Shown here one piece after another: positions 33,271 to 44,670 of a DNA stretch of 64,000 nt. The notes under the pieces were generated by a model. That model made no database searches and had not been told where the DNA came from. It saw only the letters and a list, made by a program, of their open reading frames with translations. Both the position numbers and the translations under genes were made by a program. The first letter of the stretch is position 1, and the number at the start of each line of letters is the position of its first letter. Source of the stretch: Paraprevotella xylaniphila YIT 11841 (GTDB lineage: Bacteria; Bacteroidota; Bacteroidia; Bacteroidales; Bacteroidaceae); NCBI RefSeq assembly GCF_000205165.1, contig NZ_GL883887.1:1-64000 (forward strand), read 5' to 3'.

Positions 33271-35724
33271 TCACGATTCCGGCCGGAGCACTTCCACCGG
33301 CTTGTCGTTCATGCATCGGCGCACCTGTCCGTAAACGATGAGCGACACTACCACGCATAGGCCGCACACGATGGCCGCCATCAATCCCACGCCCGGCGTC
33401 TCACCGTAGTGGAAATACTCCATCCATTTGCGCATGAGCAATGCTGCCGGGAAGTAGGCCAACACGCCACCCGCCACGACATAAAGCAAATAAGACCGGA
33501 GCTGCGGCCGGAAAACATCACGGAAACCTGCACCCATCACCCAGCGGATGGCCATGCTCCTTCGCCGCAGGCGTAAGGAATAGAGCAGCATGGAGAACAC
33601 ACCGGAGAACGTTATCAGTACGCTGAACACCGTCAAAGCACTCAGAAGATTAGCGTAATACGTTTCCTCTTTGTAATTTCCCGATATGTATTCGTCCAAA
33701 GACGACAAGATGATTTTCTCTTCCGGCACGTCAAAACGCTGCAACACGCGGCGGACGGCAGCCTCGGCATCTTCACGCTTACCCTCTTCATGCTTGATAT
33801 ATACGGCATCATGCTCAAAGAAATCACATTGATGATTCTCCGAAACACCTACCAACATCATCTCTTCTTCTCCTTTATGGAAATCCGACAAACGAATATC
33901 CACTTCGCCCACAATATTCAATGCCTGATGCTCGTAATGCGTATTATAGTCTGTTTTTAACAGGATGCACTGCTCATTACCCGTCATTTTACCGGTGTAC
34001 AACCGTGCCTTGCGCACATCCTTCACGTTGAACGCCTGCATGGCAGAGCCATTGAACAGGACTTGCAGTTTATCGGCCTGCTCGGCCTTGGAGGAGAACG
34101 TGGCACCATTCTTGGACTTGATTCCGAAAAACTCCATGGCACGGAAAGGAATCTCCGCATATCTCACACCCTTATCCCCACTTTCATAACTTTCTTTTCT
34201 ACCGGCCAGTTCTTCTTCCGTCCCTACCGAAATATAGTGCAACGACACCGGATTGAAAATATCACCGGGCATGGCTATTGCATCCGTAATACCCGAACCG
34301 GATTCTTTACGGAACTCTTGGGGCAAATTTTTAAAAATAGACATATAGTTGTACACCTCATCCTGTCCCCGCAAAGTCAGCCACCCAGTGTACAACCGCA
34401 AGATGTTGTTGCGCTCGAAGCCCAAATCGGAATGAATCATCCCGGAAATCTGGCGTTGCATCCCCAACGAAAGGAAAAGCAGCAACGCACTCGCGAAACA
34501 TTGCACCACAAGCATCCACGCGTGCGTCCGCTGTCCCTGAGACTGACCGCAGAAAGACAAGCGATAAGTATTCTGCATCTTCCACACCGGATACCCCATC
34601 CCCAAGAGGCAAAGCAACACCACGAATCCCGACACCACCGCAAGGCAACGGCCTATCTGCCCGGCATCGCCCAACACATAACCCTCATACCTCAACCACT
34701 CTTCGCCCATCGCTGCCAACAACAGCCCGAGGAACACCACCGGCAACATCTCAGTAAGCATCCATTTGGCATTCTGCACATCCGAGGCACCCAAGCTCCG
34801 CCGCAAAGCATACTCACGGATTCGTCCTAAAAATATAGACGTGTAAACCGCCAACAGATTCACTACGGCACTCAACACCAATAGCAAAGACACTGCCACA
34901 AACGCCAGTTGGTAAAAGTAAGCCCGGACAAAACCGGAGCCGTCTCCCATCTTGTGAAACATACGTAAAGGGGTCAGCACCAGTTTTCCCGTGGGATAAC
35001 TATCTTTTATATCCACGCGTGAAAGTTCGCTTTCCGTCCGCTCCGGACGGGATGTGCGGACCAGAATCCTGAAATTTTCATGAACCGCACTATTCCTCTC
35101 ATAATCCTCCACCCACAACGGGCTGATAAAGTCATAATGCAAATTGCTCTTTCCCCGGCAGTCCTCCACCACGGCTCCCACTGTATAAAGCAACTGCCGC
35201 CACTTCTGTATGTGACATACACTCTCGCCACACACATCTATGCGCCCGAACAACTTGCGGGCCATAGTTTCGGTCAAAACAATCCGGTTATCCGCAGCCG
35301 CCACTTCTTCAAGCGAACCGGAAAGAACACGGCATCCCAACAAGGCTACCATCTCCGTAGATGCAGACAGCTCTTGCGCATAAAAAAACGTTTCGGGACG
35401 ATCCGGCAGGTAAACACGTTCCCGCCCTCCTTGGTAACGGTACATGCCAATCATAGCTTCCTTCCCCAACACACTGCTTACCCTGTCACCCCAACGATAC
35501 AACAGGGATTCGGTATGCTCCAAAGAATCTTCCCGTTCCACCACATACAAATCCTTATACCCCGGCCGGAAACTGTCATAGTGCGTCTCCGTCCACAGCC
35601 AGTTCACGCTGAACGTCAGGCACACGATGCTTACCGCCAAACCGGACACAGAGGCCACGGCCTGCCACCCTTGGTGGCGCAGACCGCGAAGAGCCTGCTT
35701 GAAATTCTGAATCCATAAACCCAT
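33271..35724 (-). CDS. MacB/FtsX-type ABC permease, paralogue 2
   Basis: The 817-residue protein has the plan TM1 (around residues 20-42), an extracytoplasmic domain, three TM segments with an FtsX domain, then a second TM, a second extracytoplasmic domain and a final FtsX domain ending GQVRRCMNDKPVEVLRPES. The extracytoplasmic parts differ strongly from the paralogue at 36471, while the C-terminal 80 residues are almost identical. It is the last gene of the operon, 14 bp after the ATPase. The partners are the TolC and adaptor genes upstream. The substrate is unknown. Confidence 0.9.
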   Translation of the reverse strand: MGLWIQNFKQALRGLRHQGWQAVASVSGLAVSIVCLTFSVNWLWTETHYDSFRPGYKDLYVVEREDSLEHTESLLYRWGDRVSSVLGKEAMIGMYRYQGGRERVYLPDRPETFFYAQELSASTEMVALLGCRVLSGSLEEVAAADNRIVLTETMARKLFGRIDVCGESVCHIQKWRQLLYTVGAVVEDCRGKSNLHYDFISPLWVEDYERNSAVHENFRILVRTSRPERTESELSRVDIKDSYPTGKLVLTPLRMFHKMGDGSGFVRAYFYQLAFVAVSLLLVLSAVVNLLAVYTSIFLGRIREYALRRSLGASDVQNAKWMLTEMLPVVFLGLLLAAMGEEWLRYEGYVLGDAGQIGRCLAVVSGFVVLLCLLGMGYPVWKMQNTYRLSFCGQSQGQRTHAWMLVVQCFASALLLFLSLGMQRQISGMIHSDLGFERNNILRLYTGWLTLRGQDEVYNYMSIFKNLPQEFRKESGSGITDAIAMPGDIFNPVSLHYISVGTEEELAGRKESYESGDKGVRYAEIPFRAMEFFGIKSKNGATFSSKAEQADKLQVLFNGSAMQAFNVKDVRKARLYTGKMTGNEQCILLKTDYNTHYEHQALNIVGEVDIRLSDFHKGEEEMMLVGVSENHQCDFFEHDAVYIKHEEGKREDAEAAVRRVLQRFDVPEEKIILSSLDEYISGNYKEETYYANLLSALTVFSVLITFSGVFSMLLYSLRLRRRSMAIRWVMGAGFRDVFRPQLRSYLLYVVAGGVLAYFPAALLMRKWMEYFHYGETPGVGLMAAIVCGLCVVVSLIVYGQVRRCMNDKPVEVLRPES

Positions 35725-35738
35725 GGCGACCTCCGCTT

Positions 35739-36437
35739 CTAAAGGTTCTGCAATCCGGCTTCTTCCTCACCCAGCACATGCCCGTCAAACAGATGGATGA
35801 TGCGGTCGGCATAGCCCGCATCATGCTGCGAATGGGTCACCATGACGATGGTCGTCCCTTCGCGGTGCAGTTCGCTGAGCAAGCCCATCACCTCCTTGCC
35901 GTTCTTGGAATCCAAGTTTCCCGTCGGCTCGTCGGCCAGAATCAACTTCGGACGGGTCACGATGGCACGGGCGATGGCTGTGCGCTGCTGCTGTCCTCCG
36001 GAAATCTGACGGGGATAATGGCGTGAACGGTGCATAATGTCCATGCGGGCCATGGCCTCCTCCACCCTGCGCTGGCGTTCCTGCTTCGGCACACCCATGT
36101 AAAGTAATGGCAAGGCGATGTTCTCCTGCACCGTCAGCTCGTCGATGAGGTTGAAACTCTGGAACACGAACCCCAACATGCCTTTGCGCAATTCGTTCCG
36201 TTTCGACTCGCTACAAGAGGACACGTCTTTCCCGTCGAGCAGATATTGCCCCGAAGACGGGCTGTCCAACAGGCCGAGAATGTGAAGCAACGTGGACTTG
36301 CCACAGCCCGAAGGCCCCATGACGGCCACAAACTCACCCAGACCTATCTCGATATTCACTTTGTCCAAAGCCCAAGTTTCCACTTCGTCTGTCTTGAACA
36401 CTTTTGTCAATTCATTCACTTGAATCATCGTTTCCAT
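35739..36437 (-). CDS. ABC ATPase, MacB/LolD type
   Basis: The 232-residue ATPase has Walker A GPSGCGKSTLLH, Q-loop FVFQSFNLIDELTVQENI, signature ISGGQQQR, Walker B LILADEPTGNLD and H-loop VTHSQHD. All functional residues are intact. It is placed between two permease genes and probably serves both, as homodimeric ATPase with either or both permeases. Confidence 0.94.
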   Translation of the reverse strand: METMIQVNELTKVFKTDEVETWALDKVNIEIGLGEFVAVMGPSGCGKSTLLHILGLLDSPSSGQYLLDGKDVSSCSESKRNELRKGMLGFVFQSFNLIDELTVQENIALPLLYMGVPKQERQRRVEEAMARMDIMHRSRHYPRQISGGQQQRTAIARAIVTRPKLILADEPTGNLDSKNGKEVMGLLSELHREGTTIVMVTHSQHDAGYADRIIHLFDGHVLGEEEAGLQNL

Positions 36438-36470
36438 ACATTATTCTCATTTATCAATTAATATTTATGT

Positions 36471-38924
36471 TTAAGCTTCCGGCCGGAGCACTTCCACCGG
36501 CTTGTCGTTCATGCATCGGCGCACCTGTCCGTAAACGATGAGCGATACCACCACACACATGCCGCACACGATGGCCGCCATCAGTCCCACGCCCGGTGTC
36601 TCACCGTAGTGGAAATATTCCATCCATTTGTGCATGAGCAATGCCGCCGGGAAGTAGGCCAACACGCTGCCCGCCACGACATAAAGCAAATAAGACCTGA
36701 GCTGAGGTCGGAAAACATCCCGGAAACCCGCGCCCATCACCCGGCGGATGGCCATGCTCCTCCGCCGCAAGCGCAAGGAGTAGAGCTGCATGGAGAACAC
36801 GCCGGAAAACGTTATCAACACGCTGAACACCGTCAACGCCGAAAGCAAACCGGCGTAATAAGTCTCTTCCTTGTAGCTGTCTGCCATATATTGCTCTAAC
36901 GGCATCAAGTGAATCTTATCCTCGGGGACGTCGAACCTCCGCAACACGCGGCGTATGGCAGCCTCTGCGTCCTCGCGTCGTCCCGGCGCATGTTTGACAT
37001 ACACCGCATCGTGTTCCACGAAACGGCATTCGTGACGGTCGGGGATACCGACCCACATCAATGGCCGTTCTTCTTCGTGGAAATCGCTCAAGCGCACGTC
37101 CATGATGCCTTTCACTTCCAACTTTCCGGCAATATGGTTAGTCCACGTAGTATACATCATTATATTATGCCCGGTATCATCGGAGCCGACATAAAGGTTC
37201 ACCTTCCTGAAGTCTCCCGCCCGGAACTTCCTGCAAGCCGCCTCGTTGAACATGACCGGCTCCACACCGTCCTGTTCCGGCTGTCCTTCCAACCGCGCAC
37301 CTCTCAGAATGTGCAGGTGGAAAAAGTCGAAAGCCGCATAAGGAACCTCCATATAATCTATTTCGTTTTCGGGTGTCAACCTGTCATCCTTCTTCCCGTT
37401 CCATTCTTCTTCGGTCAACAAATTGATGCGCCTCCGCGAAAAACGGTTGAAAATATCCGCAGGCAAGGCTATGGCATCCGTGATACCGGCTGCCGCCTCC
37501 TTCCGGAACTCCTGAGGCAAGTCGTAAAATATGGATTTGAAATCAAAAGGTTCTTCTTCGCCGGGCCAGTATTTCCGCCCGGTGTGCAAACGCAATATGT
37601 CCTCACGTTCAAAGCCAAGGTCTTGGTTCATCATCCCCGACAACTGGCGTTGCATGCCTAAAGAGATGAACAGCAAGAAAGCCGACGCGAAACATTGCAC
37701 CACCAACAGCCAAGCGTGGGAACGGCCTGCGGAAACCCCTCCGCCCAACGTAAACCGATAAGCCCGGCGCACCTTGTGTACGGGATAACCCGTCCCGGCC
37801 ACCACCAACACGAGCACTGCCCCCACGACTTGTGCGAAACAGACATACACATGCGAAAGATTGCCGGGCACTTGGCCTTCGTGCGCCAACCACTCCAAGG
37901 CCACGCAGCCCAACAAAATGCCCGACAAGGCAACGGGCATGACCTCCGTCAGCATCCAAACGGCATTCTGCCATGCCGACGCTCCCAAACTGCGGCGCAA
38001 GGCGTATTCGCGCACCCGTCCTAAAAAAACGGAAGTGTACACCGCCAAGAGGTTGACTACGGCACTACACAACAACAAGACGGAAATCAGCGTGAACGCC
38101 AAAGGGTAAAAATAAGCGTGCAGGAAAGATTCGCCGTAACCCACCTTATGAGCCGTGCGCAAAGGGATAAGCCGGAACTTCCAGTAACTCTTCTCCTGCG
38201 GCAAGTAAATCCGGCTGAACGCTTCCTCCACAACCCTGGGTTCTTCGGTCCGGACATAGACCATGTAAAGACCGAAAGCATTCCACTCCCGTTCACTTTC
38301 CTGCACATTCAGCGGCGACAACATATCGTACTCCCTAAACGTCCTACCTTCGTTATCGGCTACTACCGCCCCCACGGCCTGCGTCCCATCCACACCATAA
38401 CCGGAGGTCTCAAAGGTTTGCCCCACGGCATCCGTCCTTCCGAAAATCTTCCGGGCCAGACTTTCTGTCAGAACCACATGCCCGGGCATGGCCAATGCCT
38501 TTTCAGGGTCGCCGGACAGTACCGTAAGCCCCAAAGCACGCACCATCCCAGAAGAAGCAGCCAAGCTACTGGCTCGAAAATAGTCCTCTTTCCGACCGGA
38601 AGGATACACTTGGATACCCGATGTCATCCCTACCACTCCTACTTCAGCTTTTCCCTCCAACAAACTGTCCATCTGCACAGCCACATTGTAAACGACACTG
38701 ACTGTCCAACGGGTAGAATCATTATACTGCACCAGATACAAGTCCTTGTAACCCGGACGGAAGTAATCGTAGTTCGTTTCCGTCCACAGCCAGTTCAGGC
38801 TGAACGTCAGGCACACGATGCCCACGGCCAATCCCATGGCAGAAATCCCAGCCTGCCAACCGTGGCTGCGCAGATTACGCAAGGCCTGTTTCAGGTTCTG
38901 CACCCACAAACTTATTGTTCCCAT
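36471..38924 (-). CDS. MacB/FtsX-type ABC permease, paralogue 1
   Basis: The 817-residue paralogue has the same length as the gene at 33271. Both begin with IQNFKQALR/VQNLKQALRNLR-type sequence and NWLWTETxYDxFRPGYKDLY. They differ through the first large exported domain, and then converge again at LPQEFRKE...GITDAIA and in the C-terminal FtsX domain. It comes 23 bp after the adaptor gene and 33 bp before the ATPase gene. Confidence 0.9.
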   Translation of the reverse strand: MGTISLWVQNLKQALRNLRSHGWQAGISAMGLAVGIVCLTFSLNWLWTETNYDYFRPGYKDLYLVQYNDSTRWTVSVVYNVAVQMDSLLEGKAEVGVVGMTSGIQVYPSGRKEDYFRASSLAASSGMVRALGLTVLSGDPEKALAMPGHVVLTESLARKIFGRTDAVGQTFETSGYGVDGTQAVGAVVADNEGRTFREYDMLSPLNVQESEREWNAFGLYMVYVRTEEPRVVEEAFSRIYLPQEKSYWKFRLIPLRTAHKVGYGESFLHAYFYPLAFTLISVLLLCSAVVNLLAVYTSVFLGRVREYALRRSLGASAWQNAVWMLTEVMPVALSGILLGCVALEWLAHEGQVPGNLSHVYVCFAQVVGAVLVLVVAGTGYPVHKVRRAYRFTLGGGVSAGRSHAWLLVVQCFASAFLLFISLGMQRQLSGMMNQDLGFEREDILRLHTGRKYWPGEEEPFDFKSIFYDLPQEFRKEAAAGITDAIALPADIFNRFSRRRINLLTEEEWNGKKDDRLTPENEIDYMEVPYAAFDFFHLHILRGARLEGQPEQDGVEPVMFNEAACRKFRAGDFRKVNLYVGSDDTGHNIMMYTTWTNHIAGKLEVKGIMDVRLSDFHEEERPLMWVGIPDRHECRFVEHDAVYVKHAPGRREDAEAAIRRVLRRFDVPEDKIHLMPLEQYMADSYKEETYYAGLLSALTVFSVLITFSGVFSMQLYSLRLRRRSMAIRRVMGAGFRDVFRPQLRSYLLYVVAGSVLAYFPAALLMHKWMEYFHYGETPGVGLMAAIVCGMCVVVSLIVYGQVRRCMNDKPVEVLRPEA

Positions 38925-38947
38925 AGCTTCAAACTATTTCCTTGGTT

Positions 38948-40201
38948 TCATTCGTCCCATGCCAATTCCTCCACGTCGCCATAACGGCTGTAGCCGGACG
39001 TAATGACACGGTCGCCGGGTTGCAGGCCTTCCAACACTTCATATTGCTTGGGGTTTTGCCTCCCCAAACGGATGAACGTGCGCACGGCACGGCTCTCGCC
39101 CGGCACCACCTTATAAATCCACTGTCCGCCCGTCACGGAATAGAAATCGCCACGAGGGATGGTCAGCACCCGTTCCGGGTTACCCAATTCTATCTGCACG
39201 CGCAGAGCCTGCCCGAGGCGCAAGGACGGAGGCACCTCGCCCGTAAAAGCCAAGTCCACGGTAAACATGCGGTCCTTGACCTCCGGTACGACGCGCCGCA
39301 CCGACATGGCATATCGCTTGCCCTTGTAAGTGCCCTTGGCTGGAAGCCCGCTTACGATACGGTCGATGTAATACTCCCCGGGAGTGACCCGCACCTTATA
39401 GCGGTCGAGCACCTTGACTTCTCCGATTTCCCCTCCGGCCTGCACCTGTTGGCCGGGCACGACCGTGAGGTTGCTCAACTGCCCCGTGAGGGGCGCACGC
39501 ACCACGAGCCACTCCTGCTTGGCCTTCACCCGCTCGAATTTCCGGATTTCCTGCTCCCTGTCGTTGCGGATGAGCGAGCGGCGCATGATGGTGGCCGCCG
39601 AATCGTGCTGCAGGCTCTCCTGTTCCAGTTCCGCCGCACGGGTCTTGTACTCGTACTCCTGCCGCGCCACCTCCAGTTCCGCCTTGCTCTTGATGCCCAT
39701 GCGGAACTCCTCTTGGCTCAGGGCATAGCTGTCCGAAATGCGTTGCAGCTCATAACGGTTCTGCAACACCTGTTTGCGCAAGAGCAAAGTCTTCTGTTCC
39801 ATCTCGATTTCCTGCTCACGGTAGGACATGAGTTGCTTGTGCAGGGCATTCTCCTGCACCTCCATCTCGTCCAACAACTCGGGATTGGACAGCACCAACA
39901 ACGTGTCGCCCTGCCGCACCCGTGCGCCCTCTTCGGCCACGATGCGCTCCACGTAGCCGCTTATCCGGCTGTTCACGCGCAAGGACAGCATGGGTTGCAC
40001 CACCCCCTCCTGCTCCACGTATTCCAAAAAGTCGGCCTCTACGGCTTCGGCAAGTCCCAACGTATCGGCCGACACGCGTTGTTTCTCGGGCGAGAACAGC
40101 AAGACCACCGTATAGGCAGCCAAGGAGAGGAACACGATGCCTCCCGACACATAATATTTGTGGCGCACGAACCACGGTTTTTTCTTGAGTTGTATGTCCA
40201 T
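38948..40201 (-). CDS. HlyD/MacA-type periplasmic adaptor
   Basis: The 417-residue protein has an N-terminal anchor (YYVSGGIVFLSLAAYTVVLLF), a split lipoyl domain (SGYVERIVAEEGARVRQGDTLLVL ... VRAPLTGQLSNLTVVPGQQVQAGG) and a long alpha-helical hairpin between (residues about 115-210). Beta-barrel and membrane-proximal domains follow. It would link the inner-membrane ABC complex with the TolC channel. Confidence 0.92.
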   Translation of the reverse strand: MDIQLKKKPWFVRHKYYVSGGIVFLSLAAYTVVLLFSPEKQRVSADTLGLAEAVEADFLEYVEQEGVVQPMLSLRVNSRISGYVERIVAEEGARVRQGDTLLVLSNPELLDEMEVQENALHKQLMSYREQEIEMEQKTLLLRKQVLQNRYELQRISDSYALSQEEFRMGIKSKAELEVARQEYEYKTRAAELEQESLQHDSAATIMRRSLIRNDREQEIRKFERVKAKQEWLVVRAPLTGQLSNLTVVPGQQVQAGGEIGEVKVLDRYKVRVTPGEYYIDRIVSGLPAKGTYKGKRYAMSVRRVVPEVKDRMFTVDLAFTGEVPPSLRLGQALRVQIELGNPERVLTIPRGDFYSVTGGQWIYKVVPGESRAVRTFIRLGRQNPKQYEVLEGLQPGDRVITSGYSRYGDVEELAWDE

Positions 40202-40236
40202 ATATATAATAAGGTATAAACGTTACACATTCAGGT

Positions 40237-41727
40237 TCAGTCTTTCACCAGTTGCCCGTAATCCACCTGCAACGGGCGGCCTTCGAAGAAGTCGTAGAGC
40301 GTCAGGCTGCGCAGGGTGTAGTAGAGGCTCCAGTAAGTGTGCAGGGCGTTCAGGTAATTCCGGCGTGCGGCATCTTTCTCCTCGATAGAGGCGTTGAGGT
40401 CGAGCACACTGGATTTTCCCAACACGTACAGGCGGCGCGCCACCTCGCTGCGGCGCAAGGCCGTGCTGTCCGTGCGGGCCGCCACGCGCACACGTAGCCC
40501 CTGCAGGTTGAACTGCCCCACCAACTTGCGGATGTTTTGGTCGAAGTCCGTGCGGCTCTGCTCCACTTGCGTCTCCACCAAGTCCCGCTGCGAACGGGCC
40601 ACGCGCACTTGTCCGCGCCCCTTTCCCCAGTCCAGGATGGGCAAGGTGATGCCGATGCTCACCGCCTGTTGGTCGAGCGGATGGCGGTAGGTGGAAGAGA
40701 ATTTCTCTGCCGTCTGCGTCAGGCCGAAACGGAGATAGAGGTCGGCTTTCAGGCCGGCGTTGGCCTTGGCCTGCGCCACGTTGCTTTCCGCTTCCAACTT
40801 GCGCCGCTTCATGTAGAGGATGTCGGGACTGTGGAGATGCGCCCACTGCAAGGCCGCCCCCTCCTCCACCATCACGTCGGGCACTTCCGTGACCATCCGT
40901 ATCGCGGGCAAGGTGTCGCCTTCATGCAAGCCCAGATAGGAACGCAAGTCCAGGGCGCATTCGTCCATCTCGATACGGGCATTCAGCCGGTTGGTTTCCT
41001 CGTTCAGGCGGTTGATTTCGAGTTGGAGCATCTCATTCTCGGTGGTCGTGCCAATCTGGTAACGCCCCTGCGCGAAACGGTAGAGCGTGTCGGCATGGGC
41101 GAAATTCTGGCACGCCGTGGCATAGTTGCTCTGTGCCATGGCCAGCGCGAAGAACTTGTCCACGGCCCGTGCGGCTACCAACTCCATCGTCTCCAGATAA
41201 GACCGCTGCGCCTCCTCGTAGCGCACCGGTTCGATGCGCCGCCTCCACTTCAGGCTGTTGTACCCGAAAAGCGACTGGCTGTAGCCGATGTTGACCGGCA
41301 CGCTCTTCCAAGAAAAAGTGCGGTCGCTCAGCAAATCCGTACGCAAAAGGGAGGATTCCAAGGACAACGTGCCGCCCGTCCAACTGACATTCTGCTGCAC
41401 GCGCAGGGACAGGTCGGTGTTCAACAGGTTTTGCTCGACGAAACGCACCGACCCGTCTTCCATCGTGATTTGGTTGATGGAACGGTCGAGGTTCGGGCCG
41501 GAAGTCAACGTAAGCGAAGGCAAATAGTCAGCCCGGAACGAACGGTAGTCCCAATAGGCCGAGCGGAATGTATGGCGTGCGGCCAACGCGTCGGGCGAAG
41601 ACTGGCAGGCCCGGAGCACCACATCGTCCAATCCCCAGCCGCCCGCAGGCAGAAGAGGCTGTGCCGCCGTCCCCATCCCCCAACACACCGCGCATGCCGC
41701 GCATCCTATCCGCATTCTGATGTCCAT
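40237..41727 (-). CDS. TolC-family outer-membrane channel
   Basis: The product is about 496 residues with a signal peptide (MRIGCAACAVCWGMGTAAQ) and two TolC repeats rich in long helices (for example YFALAMAQSNYATACQNFAHADTLYRF and its second-half match). The frame opens far upstream of the predicted transcription start, so the ATG at 41727 is preferred, and 41742 is possible. It is the first gene of the operon, just downstream of the sigma-54-like promoter, and starts the outer-membrane part of the exporter. Confidence 0.88.
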   Translation of the reverse strand: MDIRMRIGCAACAVCWGMGTAAQPLLPAGGWGLDDVVLRACQSSPDALAARHTFRSAYWDYRSFRADYLPSLTLTSGPNLDRSINQITMEDGSVRFVEQNLLNTDLSLRVQQNVSWTGGTLSLESSLLRTDLLSDRTFSWKSVPVNIGYSQSLFGYNSLKWRRRIEPVRYEEAQRSYLETMELVAARAVDKFFALAMAQSNYATACQNFAHADTLYRFAQGRYQIGTTTENEMLQLEINRLNEETNRLNARIEMDECALDLRSYLGLHEGDTLPAIRMVTEVPDVMVEEGAALQWAHLHSPDILYMKRRKLEAESNVAQAKANAGLKADLYLRFGLTQTAEKFSSTYRHPLDQQAVSIGITLPILDWGKGRGQVRVARSQRDLVETQVEQSRTDFDQNIRKLVGQFNLQGLRVRVAARTDSTALRRSEVARRLYVLGKSSVLDLNASIEEKDAARRNYLNALHTYWSLYYTLRSLTLYDFFEGRPLQVDYGQLVKD

Positions 41728-41762
41728 AAGTCTTTTTATCATTCGGTTACAACTAATCACAT

Positions 41763-41777
41763 CCAAATTGCGTGCCA
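41763..41777 (-). promoter_or_regulatory. Sigma-54-like promoter of the efflux operon
   Basis: On the minus strand TTGGCACGCAATTTGGA matches the -24/-12 consensus TTGGCACG-N4-TTGCW except for G in place of the -12 C. GG and GG are separated by 10 bp as required for the GG/GC pair. The predicted start lies near 41752, upstream of the tolC ATG. The divergent regulator is a sigma-54 activator. Confidence 0.65.
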
Positions 41778-41832
41778 AAAACACAAACAACTGTATTCTA
41801 GACGTGTACCCCATCCACACCTGAAAACGACT

Positions 41833-41877
41833 TGTGCGGATTTGCACTTTTTATGTGCGGAAATGCACATCCGCACA
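41833..41877. promoter_or_regulatory. Paired dyad enhancer sites
   Basis: TGTGCGGATTTGCAC (41833-41847) and TGTGCGGAAATGCAC (41854-41868) are direct copies 21 bp apart. The second continues into TCCGCACA (41870-41877), which makes an 8+8 bp palindrome. They lie roughly 70-110 bp upstream of the sigma-54-like -12 element and just upstream of the regulator's own -7 box. They are inferred to be binding sites for the NtrC-type regulator. Confidence 0.65.
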
Positions 41878-41887
41878 CATTTTTGCG

Positions 41888-41895
41888 TAACTTTG
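41888..41895 (+). promoter_or_regulatory. -7 box of the response regulator operon
   Basis: TAACTTTG, 23 bp before the ATG at 41919, fits TAnnTTTG. It lies next to the dyad sites, so autoregulation is possible. Confidence 0.65.
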
Positions 41896-41918
41896 CCCCG
41901 TACCAAATACCATATTCT

Positions 41919-43282
<1,364 letters not shown>

Positions 43283-43286
<4 letters not shown>

Positions 43287-44587
43287 AAATACCCCCTCAT
43301 TGGCAGGCAGCCGCCTGCGGCGCAGGGTTGTTCCTGACGGCCTCAGCCGCCTGTTTCTGCGCTGCGGAGCAACTGTGGCTCACCGCTGCCGTGTGCGTCG
43401 CGGCCTTCATCGGCCTGTATGCTTCCCTCCACCACCGGCAGACACGCCAAATCAGGCTGTTGCGCTCTTTCATACGGGGCATCCGCCACAGCGGGTTGAA
43501 AGAGATTCCCCGTTTCGCCCCGGAGGAATCCGGCCACGCCCTCGGCCTGGAACGGGAAATCGAACACACGCTCGCCGCATACCGGCAACAGCTGTTCGAC
43601 GAGGCCACACGGCAGAAATATTACCAACTCCTGCTCGACCACGTGGACACCGGCATCGTCTCGTGCGACGGCGAAGGGCAGGTGGAATGGATGAACCGGG
43701 CGGCCACGGCACAAGTCGGCACATGCCGGTGCGTGCCGGAGGAATGGTTGCGGCGGTCCGGACCGGAGGCGCGCGTAGTGCCGGTGGAACGCCACGGGCA
43801 AACGAAAGAACTCTTGCTCTCGTCCACACGCTTCACTTTGGACAACCACCCACGGATACTCCTCACGCTCAAAGACATACACCACGTGTTGGAAGAACAG
43901 CAACTGGAATCGTGGAAGACGCTCACCCGGGTACTGACCCACGAAATCATGAACTCCCTCACCCCCATCCTGTCACTGAGCGAGACGCTCACCCGGCAAG
44001 CCCCCACGGCAGAACCTTCCGCCCAACAGTACGGCCAGATGCAGCAAGCCTTGCAGGCCATCTACCGCCGCAGCAAGGGCCTGCTCCACTTCACGGAGAA
44101 CTACCGCAAACTGACCCGTGTGCCCCCTCCGCAATACGCAGCCATCCGTGTGGACGAGCTTTTCGACGACTTGAAAAAGCTGTTCGAGGGCACGCACCTC
44201 ACCTTCGACCAACCTTATCCCGGTTTCACGTTCCAGGCCGACCGCTCCCAAATCGAACAGGTCTTGATTAACCTGATTACCAACGCACGCGACGCGTCCC
44301 CAAGCCCCGAAAGCGAAATAAAAATCCATTTGCGCCGGAACACGGCCGAGGACGAAGTGCAAATCAGCGTGCAGGACTACGGGCAAGGCATCCCCGTGGA
44401 GGCGCAGGAGCGCATCTTCGTCCCGTTCTACACCACCAAACCGAACGGTTCGGGCATCGGTCTGGCCCTATGCAAGCAAATCGTCAACCAACACCACGGC
44501 TACATCACCCTGCATTCCGCTGTGGGGAAAGGCAGCCTGTTCACCCTCTGCCTGCCGCGCAACGGCCTGCGTGCGCCCCAAACTTGA
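43283..44587 (+). CDS. Sensor histidine kinase, NtrB-like
   Basis: The 434-residue kinase has two adjacent transmembrane helices (about residues 9-50) with almost no periplasmic loop, a PAS-like region (YYQLLLDHVDTGIVSCDGEGQVEWMNRAAT), H-box LTHEIMNSLTPILSLSETL and ATPase motifs NLITNARDAS, DYGQGIP and GSGIGLALCKQIV. The start ATG overlaps the regulator stop (ATGA). With so small an outside part, the signal is likely in the membrane or cytoplasm. Confidence 0.92.
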
Positions 44588-44670
44588 AACGCACAGGACG
44601 AATGCTTGTATACAGGTTTTTTACCACCGCCGCACCGTTTTATTGCACACTGAGAATCAATAACATACAA

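Noticed and set aside
38942-40219. 425-codon plus-strand open frame, His/Leu-rich
   Set aside because: It is a shadow of the HlyD-type adaptor gene. Its composition is that of an antisense frame.
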